A stretch of DNA of 64,000 nt. Origin: Palsa-504 sp963753225. GTDB taxonomy: Bacteria; Actinomycetota; Actinomycetes; Streptosporangiales; Streptosporangiaceae. The number at the start of each line of letters is the position of its first letter. The stretch's first letter is position 1. Where the stretch lies: positions 124,001 to 188,000 of the forward strand of contig CAVWBQ010000002.1 of the NCBI GenBank assembly GCA_963753225.1. Direction: 5' to 3'. Below the pieces are notes generated by a model. That model was given only the letters and a program-made list of their open reading frames with translations. It did no database searches and was not told where the DNA came from. Of this stretch, positions 14,463 to 23,238 are shown piece by piece. The position numbers and the translations under genes are program-made.

Positions 14463-15590
14463 ATGCGGTTCGTTGACGAATTCCGTGACGCCGACAAGGC
14501 CCGCGCGCTGGCCGCGAAGATCGCCGCGCTGTGCGAGCCCGGCCGTCAGTACAAGCTGATGGAGGTGTGCGGCGGGCACACCCACACGATCTACAAGCAC
14601 GGCCTCGAGGACTACCTGCCCGAGTCGATCACCCTGGTGCACGGCCCCGGCTGCCCCGTCTGCGTGATCCCGATGGGGCGGGTGGACGACGCGATCCACC
14701 TGGCCTCGCAGCCGGACGTGATCATGACCTCGTTCGGCGACATGATGCGGGTGCCGGGCAGCGGCGGCTCGTTCTTCGACGCCAACGCCGAAGGCACCAG
14801 CATCCGGATGGTGTACTCGCCGCTGGACTCGCTGAAGATCGCCAGGCAGAACCCGGACAAGCAGGTCGTGTTCATGGCGATCGGGTTCGAGACGACCGCG
14901 CCGTCCACCGCGATGACGATGATCAGGGCCGCGGCGGAAGGGCTGACGAACTTCTCGGTTTTCTGCAACCACGTCACGATCGTCCCGGCCATCAAGGCCA
15001 TCCTCGACTCCCCGGACCTGCGGCTCGACGGGTTCATCGGCCCGGGCCACGTGTCCACGGTGATCGGCTGCCGGCCGTACGAGTTCATCGCGAAGCAGTA
15101 CGGCAAGCCGGTCGTGGTGGCCGGGTTCGAGCCGCTGGACATCCTGCAGTCCATCTACATGCTCATGGTGCAGCTCTCGCAGGGCCGGTCCGAAGTGGAG
15201 AACCAGTACTCGCGCGTGGTGCCGTGGGACGGCAACATGGTGGCGCTGAAGGCCATCGGCGAGACGATGGAGCTGCGGCCCTACTTCGAGTGGCGCGGCC
15301 TCGGCTTCATCTCGCACTCGGCGCTGAAGGTCAGGGAAAAGTACGCGGCGATGGACGCCGAGCTGCTGTTCCAGGTGCCCGGGGTGCGGGTGGCCGACCC
15401 GAAGGCCTGCCAGTGCGGTGAGGTGCTCAAGGGCGTGCTCAAGCCGTGGGAGTGCAAGGTGTTCGGCACCGCGTGCACCCCGGAGACCCCGATCGGGACC
15501 TGCATGGTGTCTCCCGAGGGGGCCTGCGCGGCCTACTACAACTTCGGCCGGATGAACCGCAACCGGGTGGTCGAGGCGAGCCGGGCATGA
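14463..15590 (+). CDS. hypD: Hydrogenase maturation scaffold HypD
   Basis: A 375-aa HypD. MRFVDEFRD at the start, MEVCGGHTHTIYKHG, GPGCPVCVIP at about residues 61-70, the GFETTAPSTA motif and C-terminal Cys-containing blocks for the [4Fe-4S] cluster (KACQCGEVL, KVFGTACTPETPIGTCMVSPEGACAAYY) are all present. HypD together with HypC is the scaffold on which Fe(CN)2CO is built with cyanide from HypE/HypF. I choose ATG at 14463 rather than GTG at 14454 because AAGGGAG lies about 10 bases before it and the HypD consensus begins there. The stop overlaps hypE by 4 bp. Confidence 0.96.
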   Translation: MRFVDEFRDADKARALAAKIAALCEPGRQYKLMEVCGGHTHTIYKHGLEDYLPESITLVHGPGCPVCVIPMGRVDDAIHLASQPDVIMTSFGDMMRVPGSGGSFFDANAEGTSIRMVYSPLDSLKIARQNPDKQVVFMAIGFETTAPSTAMTMIRAAAEGLTNFSVFCNHVTIVPAIKAILDSPDLRLDGFIGPGHVSTVIGCRPYEFIAKQYGKPVVVAGFEPLDILQSIYMLMVQLSQGRSEVENQYSRVVPWDGNMVALKAIGETMELRPYFEWRGLGFISHSALKVREKYAAMDAELLFQVPGVRVADPKACQCGEVLKGVLKPWECKVFGTACTPETPIGTCMVSPEGACAAYYNFGRMNRNRVVEASRA

Positions 15591-16747
15591 GCAAGAGCTG
15601 GATCGACGAGGCCCTGGCCCAAACCGAGCTTGGGCGCGACGGCCTCGCCGCCGGGGGGCGGCGCCAGCTGCCGCTGGCCGACCGGGAACAGCAGGTGCTG
15701 GACCGGATCGACCGCGCGCGGCGGCGCCGCCCCAAGGTCAGGGAAGAGCGCATCACGATGTCGCACGGGTCCGGCGGCAAGGCGACGCAGACCCTGATCG
15801 AGGCGGTATTCCTCGACGCGTTCCGCAACCCGCTGCTCGAGCCGCTGGAAGACGCGGCGTCGCTGACCGTGGGGGGCGCCCGGATCGCGCTCACCACCGA
15901 CTCCTACGTGGTGTCCCCGCTGTTCTTCCCCGGCGGCGACATCGGTGACCTGGCCGTCAACGGCACCGTCAACGACCTGTCGGTGTCCGGGGCCAGGCCG
16001 CTGTACCTGTCGGCCGGGTTCATCCTGGAGGAGGGCTTCGGCGTCGCCGACCTGCAGCGGGTCACCGAGTCGATGCGGGAGGCGGCCGCGGCGGCCGGGG
16101 TGCACGTGGTCACCGGCGACACCAAGGTGGTGCAGAGGGGCAAGGCCGACGGCTGCTACATCAACACCGCGGGTGTCGGGGTGTTCGAGCGGGACACCGC
16201 CCTCGGGGTGGCCCAGGCGCAGCCGGGCGACGCCATCATCGTGTCCGGGCCGATCGGCGACCACGGCATCACGATCATGCTGGCCCGCGGCGAGCTGGAC
16301 ATCGAGGCGGACATCTGCTCCGACACGGCCCCGCTGAACGGCCTGGTGGCCAGCCTGCTGGACGCGGTGCCCGGGGTCCGGGCGATGCGCGACGCGACCC
16401 GCGGCGGGGTGGCCACGATCCTGAACGAGATCGCCAGGGCGGCCGACGTGGGCGTGCTGGCGGTCGAGGACGAGATCCCGGTCCGGCCCGAGGTCCGCGG
16501 CGCCTCCGAGCTGCTCGGCATCGACCCGATGTACGTGGCGTGCGAGGGCCGGCTGGTGGCGGTGGTGCCGGGCGAGGACGCGGACCTGGCGGTGGCCGCG
16601 CTGCGCGCGCATCCGCTGGGCGAGCAGGCCGCGGTCATCGGCCGCGTCCGGGCCGAGCAGCCGGGGATCGTGCAGCTGAAGACGGCGTTCGGCGGGACGA
16701 GGATCGTGGACCTGCTGGTCGGGGATCCCCTGCCCCGGATCTGCTAG
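15587..16747 (+). CDS. hypE: Hydrogenase maturation protein HypE (carbamoyl dehydratase) with N-terminal extension
   Basis: A 386-aa HypE ending in PRIC, the C-terminal cysteine that is carbamoylated by HypF and dehydrated to thiocyanate. The PurM-like core begins at MSHGSGGKATQTLIEAVF near residue 58 and includes LTTDSYVVSPLFFPGGDIGDLAVNGTVNDL and DATRGGVATILNE. The first roughly 55 residues (MSKSWIDEALAQ...RRRRPKVREERI) precede the normal HypE start and are charged and helical; their role is unclear. A start inside, at the internal Met before SHGSGG, has no ribosome site, while the upstream ATG overlaps the hypD stop, so the extension is probably translated. The end overlaps convergent hypF by 4 bp. 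Confidence 0.94.
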   Translation: MSKSWIDEALAQTELGRDGLAAGGRRQLPLADREQQVLDRIDRARRRRPKVREERITMSHGSGGKATQTLIEAVFLDAFRNPLLEPLEDAASLTVGGARIALTTDSYVVSPLFFPGGDIGDLAVNGTVNDLSVSGARPLYLSAGFILEEGFGVADLQRVTESMREAAAAAGVHVVTGDTKVVQRGKADGCYINTAGVGVFERDTALGVAQAQPGDAIIVSGPIGDHGITIMLARGELDIEADICSDTAPLNGLVASLLDAVPGVRAMRDATRGGVATILNEIARAADVGVLAVEDEIPVRPEVRGASELLGIDPMYVACEGRLVAVVPGEDADLAVAALRAHPLGEQAAVIGRVRAEQPGIVQLKTAFGGTRIVDLLVGDPLPRIC

Positions 16748-18996
16748 GAAAGGGCGGCCGCGACGACGGCCTGGCCGAGGCTGATGCCGCCGTCGTTGCA
16801 CGGGACGCGAGAGTGCAGCAGGACGCGGAAGCCGCGGGCCTCCAGCCTGCCCACCGTGGCGCGCAGCAGCAGCAGGTTCTGGAACACGCCGCCGGACAGC
16901 GCCACCGTGGCCAGGTCGTGCCGTTCCCGCATCAGCAGGCAGCCCGCCTCGATCAGCGCGGCCACGCCGTGGTGGAAGCGAGCCGCGATGACCGGGGCGG
17001 GAACCCCGCCCGTTCGGTCCTCGATAACGGCGTGCAGGAGGTCGGACCCGCAGATCCGGAACGGGTCGCCAGCCTCGACCCGCGCCGGGTACGCGCCGGC
17101 CTCCCCCGGGCTCGAGGGGTCGGCCAGCTGCTCGAGCTCGACCGCGGCCTGTCCCTCGTAGTTGATCGCGTCCCGGACGCCGAGGAGGGCCGCGGCGGCG
17201 TCGAAGAGCCGGCCCGCGCTGGAGGTCAGCGGGGAGTTGATGCCCTTGGCGGCCATCGCGACCACGGCCGGCCACTGGTCCGGGTGGCGGCGTGCGACCT
17301 CGGGGTCGCCGGTGTAGGCGGCGGCCATCCGCCACGGCTGCCGGATGGCGGCCGCGCCGCCCGGCATGGGCACAGGGGCGAGGTGGCCGCCGCGCTCGAA
17401 GGTGGCCAGGCCGGCGGCCAGGAACTCGCCGCCCCAGATCGTGCCGTCGGTGCCGTAGCCGGTCCCGTCGAAGGCCACCCCGATCACCGGGCCTTGCTCG
17501 CCGTTGTCGGCCAGGCAGGAGGCGATGTGCGCGTGGTGGTGCTGCACGGGCTGCAGGTCCACGTCGTCGAGTTCGAGCGCGTACTTGGTGGACAGGTACT
17601 CCGGGTGCAGGTCGTGCGCCACGACCTGCGGGTCGATATCGAACAGCCGGCGGAAGTGCTCGATGCCCTCGGTGAACGAGCGCAGCGTCTCGGCGTTCTC
17701 CAGGTCCCCGATGTGGTGCGAGACGAAGGCGTGGCGCCCCCGGGCCAGGCAGAACGTGTTCTTCAGCTCGGCGCCGCAGGCCAGCACCGGCCGCGGGAAC
17801 CCGGTGGCGACGGCCAGCGGCTCGGGGACGTAGCCGCGGGAGCGGCGGAGCAGCACCGGGCGGCCGCGGAACGTCCTGGCCACCGAGTCGTCGGTCCTGA
17901 CGTGGATGGCCCGGTCGTGGGTCAAGAACGCGTCCGCGATGTCTTTCAGCGCCTCCCGTGCCTCGTCGTCGCGGTAGACGATCGGCTCGTCGGAGACATT
18001 TCCGCTGGTCAGGACGATCGGGCGGGCCACGGCTTCGAGCAGCAGGTGGTGCAGCGGCGTGTACGGCAGCATGACGCCGAGCTGGCGGTTGCCCGGTGCG
18101 ACCGATCGCGCGACGGTTTCGCCGGGCTTGCGCGGCAGCAGCACGATCGGGCGGGCCGCACTGGTCAGCAGGGCCGCCGCGGCGGCGTCGACCTCGGCCA
18201 GTTCCGCCGCCGCGGCCAGGCCGGCGGCCATGACCGCGAACGGCTTGTCCTCACGGTGCTTGCGCGCCCGCAGCGCGGCGACGGCCTGCTCGCAGGCGGC
18301 GTCGGCGGCCAGGTGGTAGCCGCCCAGCCCCTTGACGGCGAGGATCTGGCCGTGGCGGAGGAGTTCGGCGGCCGCCTGGAGCGGGTCCTTGCTGTCACCG
18401 AGGCTCAGCCGGGGGCCGCAGGCCGGGCAGCAGGCCGGCTGGGCGTGGAAGCGGCGGTCGGCGGGGTCGTGGTACTCGGCCGCGCACCGCTCGCACATGG
18501 CGAACGGCGCCATCGTGGTCAGCGGCCGGTCGTAGGGCACGTCGCGGACGATGGTGAACCTGGGCCCGCAGTTGGTGCAGTTGATGAACGGGTACTTGCA
18601 GCGGCGGTCGGCTGGGTCGCTGAGCTCGCGCAGGCAGTCCGCGCAGGTGGCGGTGTCCGCGGACACCAGGGTGCGGCGCAGCCCGGTCTCGGCCTCGCTG
18701 GCGGCGATGACGAATCCCGCTTCCGCTTCCGCTTCCGCTTCCGCCGATCGCCGCGGCGTGATGGCGGTGGCGGTGACCCGCTCGATCCTGGCCAGCGGGG
18801 GTGCGTCCCGTTCCAGCCTGCGCAGGAACTCGCCGACGGCGGCGGCGGGCCCCTCGACCTCGGCGAACACCCCGTCGAGGTCGTTGCCGACCAGCCCGGT
18901 CAGGCCCAGGCCGGTCGCCAGGGCGTAGACGAACGGGCGGAAGCCGACCCCCTGCACCACCCCCTCGACCCGGACCGCCGTCCTGACGGTGTTCAC
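16744..18996 (-). CDS. hypF: Hydrogenase maturation carbamoyltransferase HypF
   Basis: A 750-aa HypF, full family length. Residues 9-22 (RVEGVVQGVGFRPF) are the acylphosphatase domain; CxxC pairs of the two zinc fingers occupy about 117-195; a YrdC/Sua5-like domain follows (KGLGGYHLAADA, RPIVLLPRK, LTSGNVSDEP); the C-terminal Kae1/ASKHA-type domain has HHHAHIASC and AFDGTGYGTDGTIWGGEF. HypF makes carbamoyl-adenylate and transfers the carbamoyl group to HypE. It is on the opposite strand, convergent with hypE, so hypF is not in the hypCDE transcript. An AEAEAEAEA stretch after the acylphosphatase domain comes from a hexanucleotide repeat. Confidence 0.96.
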   Translation of the reverse strand: MNTVRTAVRVEGVVQGVGFRPFVYALATGLGLTGLVGNDLDGVFAEVEGPAAAVGEFLRRLERDAPPLARIERVTATAITPRRSAEAEAEAEAGFVIAASEAETGLRRTLVSADTATCADCLRELSDPADRRCKYPFINCTNCGPRFTIVRDVPYDRPLTTMAPFAMCERCAAEYHDPADRRFHAQPACCPACGPRLSLGDSKDPLQAAAELLRHGQILAVKGLGGYHLAADAACEQAVAALRARKHREDKPFAVMAAGLAAAAELAEVDAAAAALLTSAARPIVLLPRKPGETVARSVAPGNRQLGVMLPYTPLHHLLLEAVARPIVLTSGNVSDEPIVYRDDEAREALKDIADAFLTHDRAIHVRTDDSVARTFRGRPVLLRRSRGYVPEPLAVATGFPRPVLACGAELKNTFCLARGRHAFVSHHIGDLENAETLRSFTEGIEHFRRLFDIDPQVVAHDLHPEYLSTKYALELDDVDLQPVQHHHAHIASCLADNGEQGPVIGVAFDGTGYGTDGTIWGGEFLAAGLATFERGGHLAPVPMPGGAAAIRQPWRMAAAYTGDPEVARRHPDQWPAVVAMAAKGINSPLTSSAGRLFDAAAALLGVRDAINYEGQAAVELEQLADPSSPGEAGAYPARVEAGDPFRICGSDLLHAVIEDRTGGVPAPVIAARFHHGVAALIEAGCLLMRERHDLATVALSGGVFQNLLLLRATVGRLEARGFRVLLHSRVPCNDGGISLGQAVVAAALS
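18721..18744. repeat. (TTCCGC)4 hexanucleotide repeat inside hypF
   Basis: Four exact copies of TTCCGC encode the Glu-Ala run near residue 90 of HypF, between the acylphosphatase and first zinc-finger regions. In-frame length change would only lengthen a linker. Confidence 0.95.
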
Positions 18997-19067
18997 ATCA
19001 CCGGCCCCATCGGCGCGTCACCTCCGCTCGGTCACGAGCTTAGGGCGGGCCTGGCATCCTGGGTGCC

Positions 19068-20075
19068 ATGCAGCCGATCGTCCTCGGGCCCAACCTGCCG
19101 GAAACGTTCTACCGCGGCGCCGGGCGGATCGCCAGGTTCCGTGGTCTGGTCCCGGCCGGGGAGCCGCGGCCCGAGGACTGGATCGCCTCCGCCACGTCGC
19201 GGTTCGGCGGCGCCAGTTCCGGCCAGCACAGTTCGGGCCAGACCAGGCTGGCCGACGGCTCGCTGCTCGCCGACGCGATCGCCGCCGATCCGGCCGGCTG
19301 GCTGGGCCGGGAGCACGTGGCCAGGTACGGAGCGGATCCGGCCCTGCTGGTCAAGCTGCTCGACGCCGGGCAGCAGCTCCCGCTGCATGTGCACCCGGAC
19401 CGGGGCTACGCGACCGAGCACCTCGCCAGCCCGTTCGGCAAGACCGAGGCGTGGATCGTGCTCGAGGCCGATCCCGGCGCGGTTATGTACCTCGGCTTCA
19501 GCCGCGACGTCGAGGCGGCCGAGCTCGGCGGGTGGGTCCGCGACCAGGATGTCGAGGCGATGCTCGCCGTGACCAACCGGGTCCCTGTGGAGGCCGGGGA
19601 CAGCCTGCTCTGCCCGGCGGGCACGCCGCACGCCATCGGCGCGGGGATCTTGCTGGTGGAGCTGCAGGAGCCGACGGACTGGTCCATCCTGCTCCAGTGG
19701 CGCGGGTTCCCGCTCGGCCCTGACGACGCGACCCTCGGCCTGCCGCTGGAGGAGGCGCTGGCCTGCGTGGGCCGGCGCGCGGTGGGAGCCGGACGGCTGG
19801 CCGGGCTGCGCGGCCGGCGGCTCGACCGGGCCGTCGGCTCGCTGCTGCCGGAAGAGGCCGATCCGTTCTTCGTGGCCGAGCGGATCAGCTCCGGCGGCCG
19901 CCTGCCCCCCGGGTACAGCGTGCTGATCGTGACCGAGGGCAGCGGCGCGATCGTCGCGGAGACGGGGGCGCCGGTCCCGGTCAGCCGGGGCAGCACCGTG
20001 CTCATCCCGCACGCGGCCGGCCCCTGCGCGCTGGCCGGTGATTTCCTGGCAATCCGGTGCTCGCCGGCTATATAG
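19068..20075 (+). CDS. manA: Class I mannose-6-phosphate isomerase (short ManA type)
   Basis: A 335-aa cupin enzyme of the type I phosphomannose isomerase family. The N-terminal cupin has the metal-binding pattern QQLPLHVHPDRGYATEHL followed by GKTEAWIVLEADPGA; the second conserved part GDSLLCPAGTPHAIGAGILLVELQEPTDWSI supplies further metal and substrate residues. It would interconvert mannose-6-P and fructose-6-P, feeding GDP-mannose and glycan synthesis. It is shorter than the 400-aa enteric ManA, like many actinomycete copies. ATG at 19068 has no strong ribosome site and is 71 bp from divergent hypF. No link to the hydrogenase genes is evident beyond adjacency. Confidence 0.85.
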   Translation: MQPIVLGPNLPETFYRGAGRIARFRGLVPAGEPRPEDWIASATSRFGGASSGQHSSGQTRLADGSLLADAIAADPAGWLGREHVARYGADPALLVKLLDAGQQLPLHVHPDRGYATEHLASPFGKTEAWIVLEADPGAVMYLGFSRDVEAAELGGWVRDQDVEAMLAVTNRVPVEAGDSLLCPAGTPHAIGAGILLVELQEPTDWSILLQWRGFPLGPDDATLGLPLEEALACVGRRAVGAGRLAGLRGRRLDRAVGSLLPEEADPFFVAERISSGGRLPPGYSVLIVTEGSGAIVAETGAPVPVSRGSTVLIPHAAGPCALAGDFLAIRCSPAI

Positions 20076-20177
20076 CGGAAACGTATGAAACAAATTATTG
20101 ATCTGTTACCCACTACGGGGTTACCGTCAAAGTCACCATCAGCCTGGCCTAACCGCTCGACGGCAAGGGGTGACCGC

Positions 20178-22262
20178 ATGTCAGGGACCGCCGCGCAGCC
20201 TGTCCCCACCCGACCAGGGTGGACCGACTGGCTCTTCAGGCGCCAGCTCGACTACTATCCGGAAACTAGGGCCAGGGTGATGTACCTGGCGATCACAGTT
20301 CTCGCCACGATCACGCTGTATTACGAGCTCTACGTCGGCGGCTCGGTGTCCACGCTGATCCTGACCAACCTGCACATGAGCTTCACGTTCTTCGTGCTGA
20401 CGCTGGCGTTCGGAGCGGCGGTCGGGGCGTTCGGCTCGCTGTTCGCCGGGCTCACCGACCGGTTCGGCCGGGCCAACCTGGTCGTGTTCGGCCTGCTCTT
20501 CACCGCGATATTCGTGGCGTTCATCATGCCGGCCGCGACCGACAAGTGGACGTTCACCGCCGAGAGCTGGGTGGTCGGCTTCGTGGAAGGCGTCTGCCTG
20601 GTTGCCACCCCCGCCCTGATCAGGGACTTCTCCCCGCAGGTGGGCCGGGCGACGGCCATGGGCTTCTGGACCAGCGGCCCGGTGATCGGCAGCCTGATCG
20701 TCTCGGTGGTGGGCACCGCCACCATCCCCGCCGTCGTCAACGACCCGCGGTTCTGGACCCACGAGTACCGCATCTGCGGCATCGCCGGCCTGATCGTGTT
20801 CGTGATCGCGCTGATCGGGCTCAAGGAACTATCCCCGCAGCTGCGCGACCAGCTGATGGTGACCTTGCGCGACCGCGCGCTGATCGAGGCCAAGGCGAAG
20901 GGCCTGACCGAGGCGGACATCGAGGCGGCGCTGCGCCACCCGTTCCGGCAGCTGCTCAAGCCCGACATCATCATCTCCTCCATCGCCGTGTCGATCATGC
21001 TGCTGATCTACTACACGTCGGTCGGGTTCAGCGTGATCTACCTGACCACCGTGTTCGGGTTCTCGCTCAAGGACGCCAACGGCCTGGGCAACTGGAACTG
21101 GGGCTTCAACGTCATCGCGGTGATCCTGGTCGGGATCATCTCCGACCGGTTCCGCGTCCGTAAGCCGTTCATGGTGATCGGCGGCGTGCTCGGCGCGGTG
21201 ATGGTCGTGGTCTACCTGATGCAGGCGGGCCACCATCCCGGCTACTACTCGCTGGCGCTCATACTGGCCCTGCTGTCGCTCGGCCTGGGCATCGCCTACA
21301 CCCCGTGGATGGCCAGCTTCACCGAGACCGTGGAGGCCCGCAACCCGGCGCTCATCGCCACCGGCCTGGCCATCTGGGGCTTGATCATCAGGATCGTGGT
21401 CTTCGCCGCGTACCTGTGCCTGCCGCTGGTGATCAACTCGGTCACCCCGCTGGTGAACTACGGCGCCACCGTGCAGGCCTACGCCACCCAGTACAAGAGC
21501 GAGATCGCCTTCGCCAGCACGCACCCCACGGTCATAGCGGCCGCCCAGAAGGTCCCCCCGCCGGTCATCGCCACCGCGCAGAAGATCCCGCCGAACATCA
21601 CGGCGACCGCGCAGAAGATCCCGCCGGACGTGCTGGCCATCGCGCAGAAGGACGGCACGCAGCTCGCCAACGCGCAGAAGTTCGCGCCCGAGCTCGCGGT
21701 GCTCCAGGCCCACCCGGCGCTGTTCGCCAAGCTGGCCACCTACAAGAACCCGGCCACGATCCCGCCCACGCTGCTGAACCAGGCGATCGCCGCAGCCGGC
21801 GGCGGGGCCAAGGGCCTCAAGGTGCTGACCACGATCTCGGCCAACCAGGCGGCCATCACCGGCGTGATCGCGGTCGCGCCTGACCTGCAGAAGGTCGCCC
21901 CGTACGCGGCGGACCTGCAGACCATCGCCCCGTACTCGGCGCAGCTGACGGCGATCGCGCCGTACGCCTCGGAGCTCACGACCATGGCTCCGTACGGGGC
22001 GCAGCTCACGGCGCTGTCCAAGGTCCCGCCGACAGTCTTCCCCTACCTGCAGGCCCACGGCGCGGCGGTGCAGAGCGCCGCGGCCAAGACGGCAGGCCAG
22101 TGGAAGACCTGGTACTGGATCTGCTTCGGCGGCATCATCTTCTTCCTGCTCAGCATCCCGCTGCTGCGCGGGCGCTGGCGGACGCGTGACGCCAAGCGGG
22201 ACGAGGCCGAGCACGAGGCCAAGGTCCAGGACGAGCTGTCCAAGCTCCAGGCCACCGTCTAG
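20178..22262 (+). CDS. MFS transporter with a roughly 215-residue repetitive extracytoplasmic loop
   Basis: A 694-aa major-facilitator protein. The first 11 membrane segments fill residues about 35-425, with the MFS loop signature GLTDRFGRANLVV between TM2 and TM3. A long hydrophilic stretch follows (about 425-640) made of two repeat kinds: A-QK-[VI]PP units (VIAAAQKVPP, IATAQKIPP, ITATAQKIPP) and IAPY units (QLTAIAPYAS, ELTTMAPYGA). TM12 (WYWICFGGIIFFLLSIPLL) and a charged coiled-coil tail (RDAKRDEAEHEAKVQDELSKL) end the protein. By topology the loop is outside. ATG at 20178 has AAGGGGTG upstream. Substrate unknown; normal MFS length is about 400-450. Confidence 0.85.
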   Translation: MSGTAAQPVPTRPGWTDWLFRRQLDYYPETRARVMYLAITVLATITLYYELYVGGSVSTLILTNLHMSFTFFVLTLAFGAAVGAFGSLFAGLTDRFGRANLVVFGLLFTAIFVAFIMPAATDKWTFTAESWVVGFVEGVCLVATPALIRDFSPQVGRATAMGFWTSGPVIGSLIVSVVGTATIPAVVNDPRFWTHEYRICGIAGLIVFVIALIGLKELSPQLRDQLMVTLRDRALIEAKAKGLTEADIEAALRHPFRQLLKPDIIISSIAVSIMLLIYYTSVGFSVIYLTTVFGFSLKDANGLGNWNWGFNVIAVILVGIISDRFRVRKPFMVIGGVLGAVMVVVYLMQAGHHPGYYSLALILALLSLGLGIAYTPWMASFTETVEARNPALIATGLAIWGLIIRIVVFAAYLCLPLVINSVTPLVNYGATVQAYATQYKSEIAFASTHPTVIAAAQKVPPPVIATAQKIPPNITATAQKIPPDVLAIAQKDGTQLANAQKFAPELAVLQAHPALFAKLATYKNPATIPPTLLNQAIAAAGGGAKGLKVLTTISANQAAITGVIAVAPDLQKVAPYAADLQTIAPYSAQLTAIAPYASELTTMAPYGAQLTALSKVPPTVFPYLQAHGAAVQSAAAKTAGQWKTWYWICFGGIIFFLLSIPLLRGRWRTRDAKRDEAEHEAKVQDELSKLQATV

Positions 22263-22275
22263 GTCCAGGGCATCG

Positions 22276-22314
22276 AGGCATCCTGCCCTGGGCCCCGCCT
22301 AGGGCAGGATGCCT
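22276..22314. terminator. 14-bp hairpin between convergent MFS and TetR genes
   Basis: AGGCATCCTGCCCT (22276-22289) pairs with AGGGCAGGATGCCT (22301-22314) around 11 bases. The right arm covers the stop codon and last codons of the TetR gene, so the terminator is shared by both convergent genes. Confidence 0.75.
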
Positions 22315-22961
22315 TCGATAATGGCCTGCTGCAGCCGGTTGGCCGTGGCGACGTCGGGCTTGCGCGCGGCGAGCACGTCCGCGTAGAGGAACGACTCGCC
22401 CAGCCGGACGAGCGCGTACGCGAGCGCGCTCGGCTCGATGATGGTGACCAGTCCGAACTCGGCCATGTCGCGGCGCAGCAATTCCTCGTTGAGGGCCACG
22501 ATCCCGCCTTGCACCCGGCCCCTGGGGTCGGTGAGCACGCGCATGGTCAGGGCGGGCTCGTCGTCCAGCAGCCGGCGCAGGCCCACCGACCCGGCGACCA
22601 TCGCGTTGATGTGCCGGATGGTGCCGGGGGTGTGCAGCTCGCCTTCTGGCCGTTCGGCCTCCCAGCGCTCGACGGCGAGTTCCAGCATGCGCTCGGTGAG
22701 CCGCCACAACGCCTGGCTGATCAGCTCCTCCCGGCTGCCGACGCGCCGGAACAGGGTCACCCGGGACACGCCGAGCTCGTCGGCCAGGCCCTGCATGTCC
22801 ACCCTCCTGCCCTCGTAGATCCACCGGGCGGCGGTCGACACGATGCGGTCGGTCAGGCTGACCTTGGTGGTGCCCGTGCCTTTCGGCCGGCGTGTCAGGG
22901 TTTGCGCGGGCACGACCCCACCGCCCCGGGTCCCCGGCTGGGCCTCCGACGTGGCGGTCAC
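22299..22961 (-). CDS. TetR-family regulator (QsdR-like C-terminus)
   Basis: A 220-aa TetR protein. After a roughly 35-residue disordered lead comes the helix-turn-helix (TDRIVSTAARWIYEG, VDMQGLADELGVSRVTLFRRVGSREELI), residues about 36-85. The C-terminal ligand domain (LEAVERWEAE, FGLVTIIEPSALAYALVRLGESFLYADVLA) resembles the QsdR group, named from a lactonase regulator of Rhodococcus. It ends convergent with the MFS gene and starts about 280 bp from the acyl-CoA ligase/phosphotriesterase-family pair on the same strand. A lactonase-like enzyme upstream makes a QsdR-type connection plausible but unproven. Confidence 0.8.
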   Translation of the reverse strand: MTATSEAQPGTRGGGVVPAQTLTRRPKGTGTTKVSLTDRIVSTAARWIYEGRRVDMQGLADELGVSRVTLFRRVGSREELISQALWRLTERMLELAVERWEAERPEGELHTPGTIRHINAMVAGSVGLRRLLDDEPALTMRVLTDPRGRVQGGIVALNEELLRRDMAEFGLVTIIEPSALAYALVRLGESFLYADVLAARKPDVATANRLQQAIIEGILP

Positions 22962-23238
22962 ACTGCCACGATAACTCGCGCGGGCGCCCTGCTCAGTACG
23001 CGGGGCGGTCGGCGGAGGTCATCGGGGCTGCGGGCCCATTGAGCCGCAACGCGGAGCCAATGCTCCGGTATCCGTGGTATCTCCGGCTCTCCGGGCCGTC
23101 TGGAGCTGGGCTACGCCTGGGATGGCGACGAGGGCCCTAATTCACCCAGAAGCCTCAATCCACCCCGGTAAGCCATGACCATCGCGCCGGTGAGCGAATC
23201 AGGGTGCGGCCGAACGCTTACGGAGGATAGCCTCGCGG

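Noticed and set aside
15536..17335. Long minus-strand open frame covering hypE
   Set aside because: No domain, and hypE on the other strand has complete family motifs; a GC-skew artefact.
16540..19572. 1010-codon open frame on the + strand across hypF
   Set aside because: It is antisense to a clear HypF; the translation is Gly/Arg/Ala-rich without motifs, as expected in GC-rich mirror frames.
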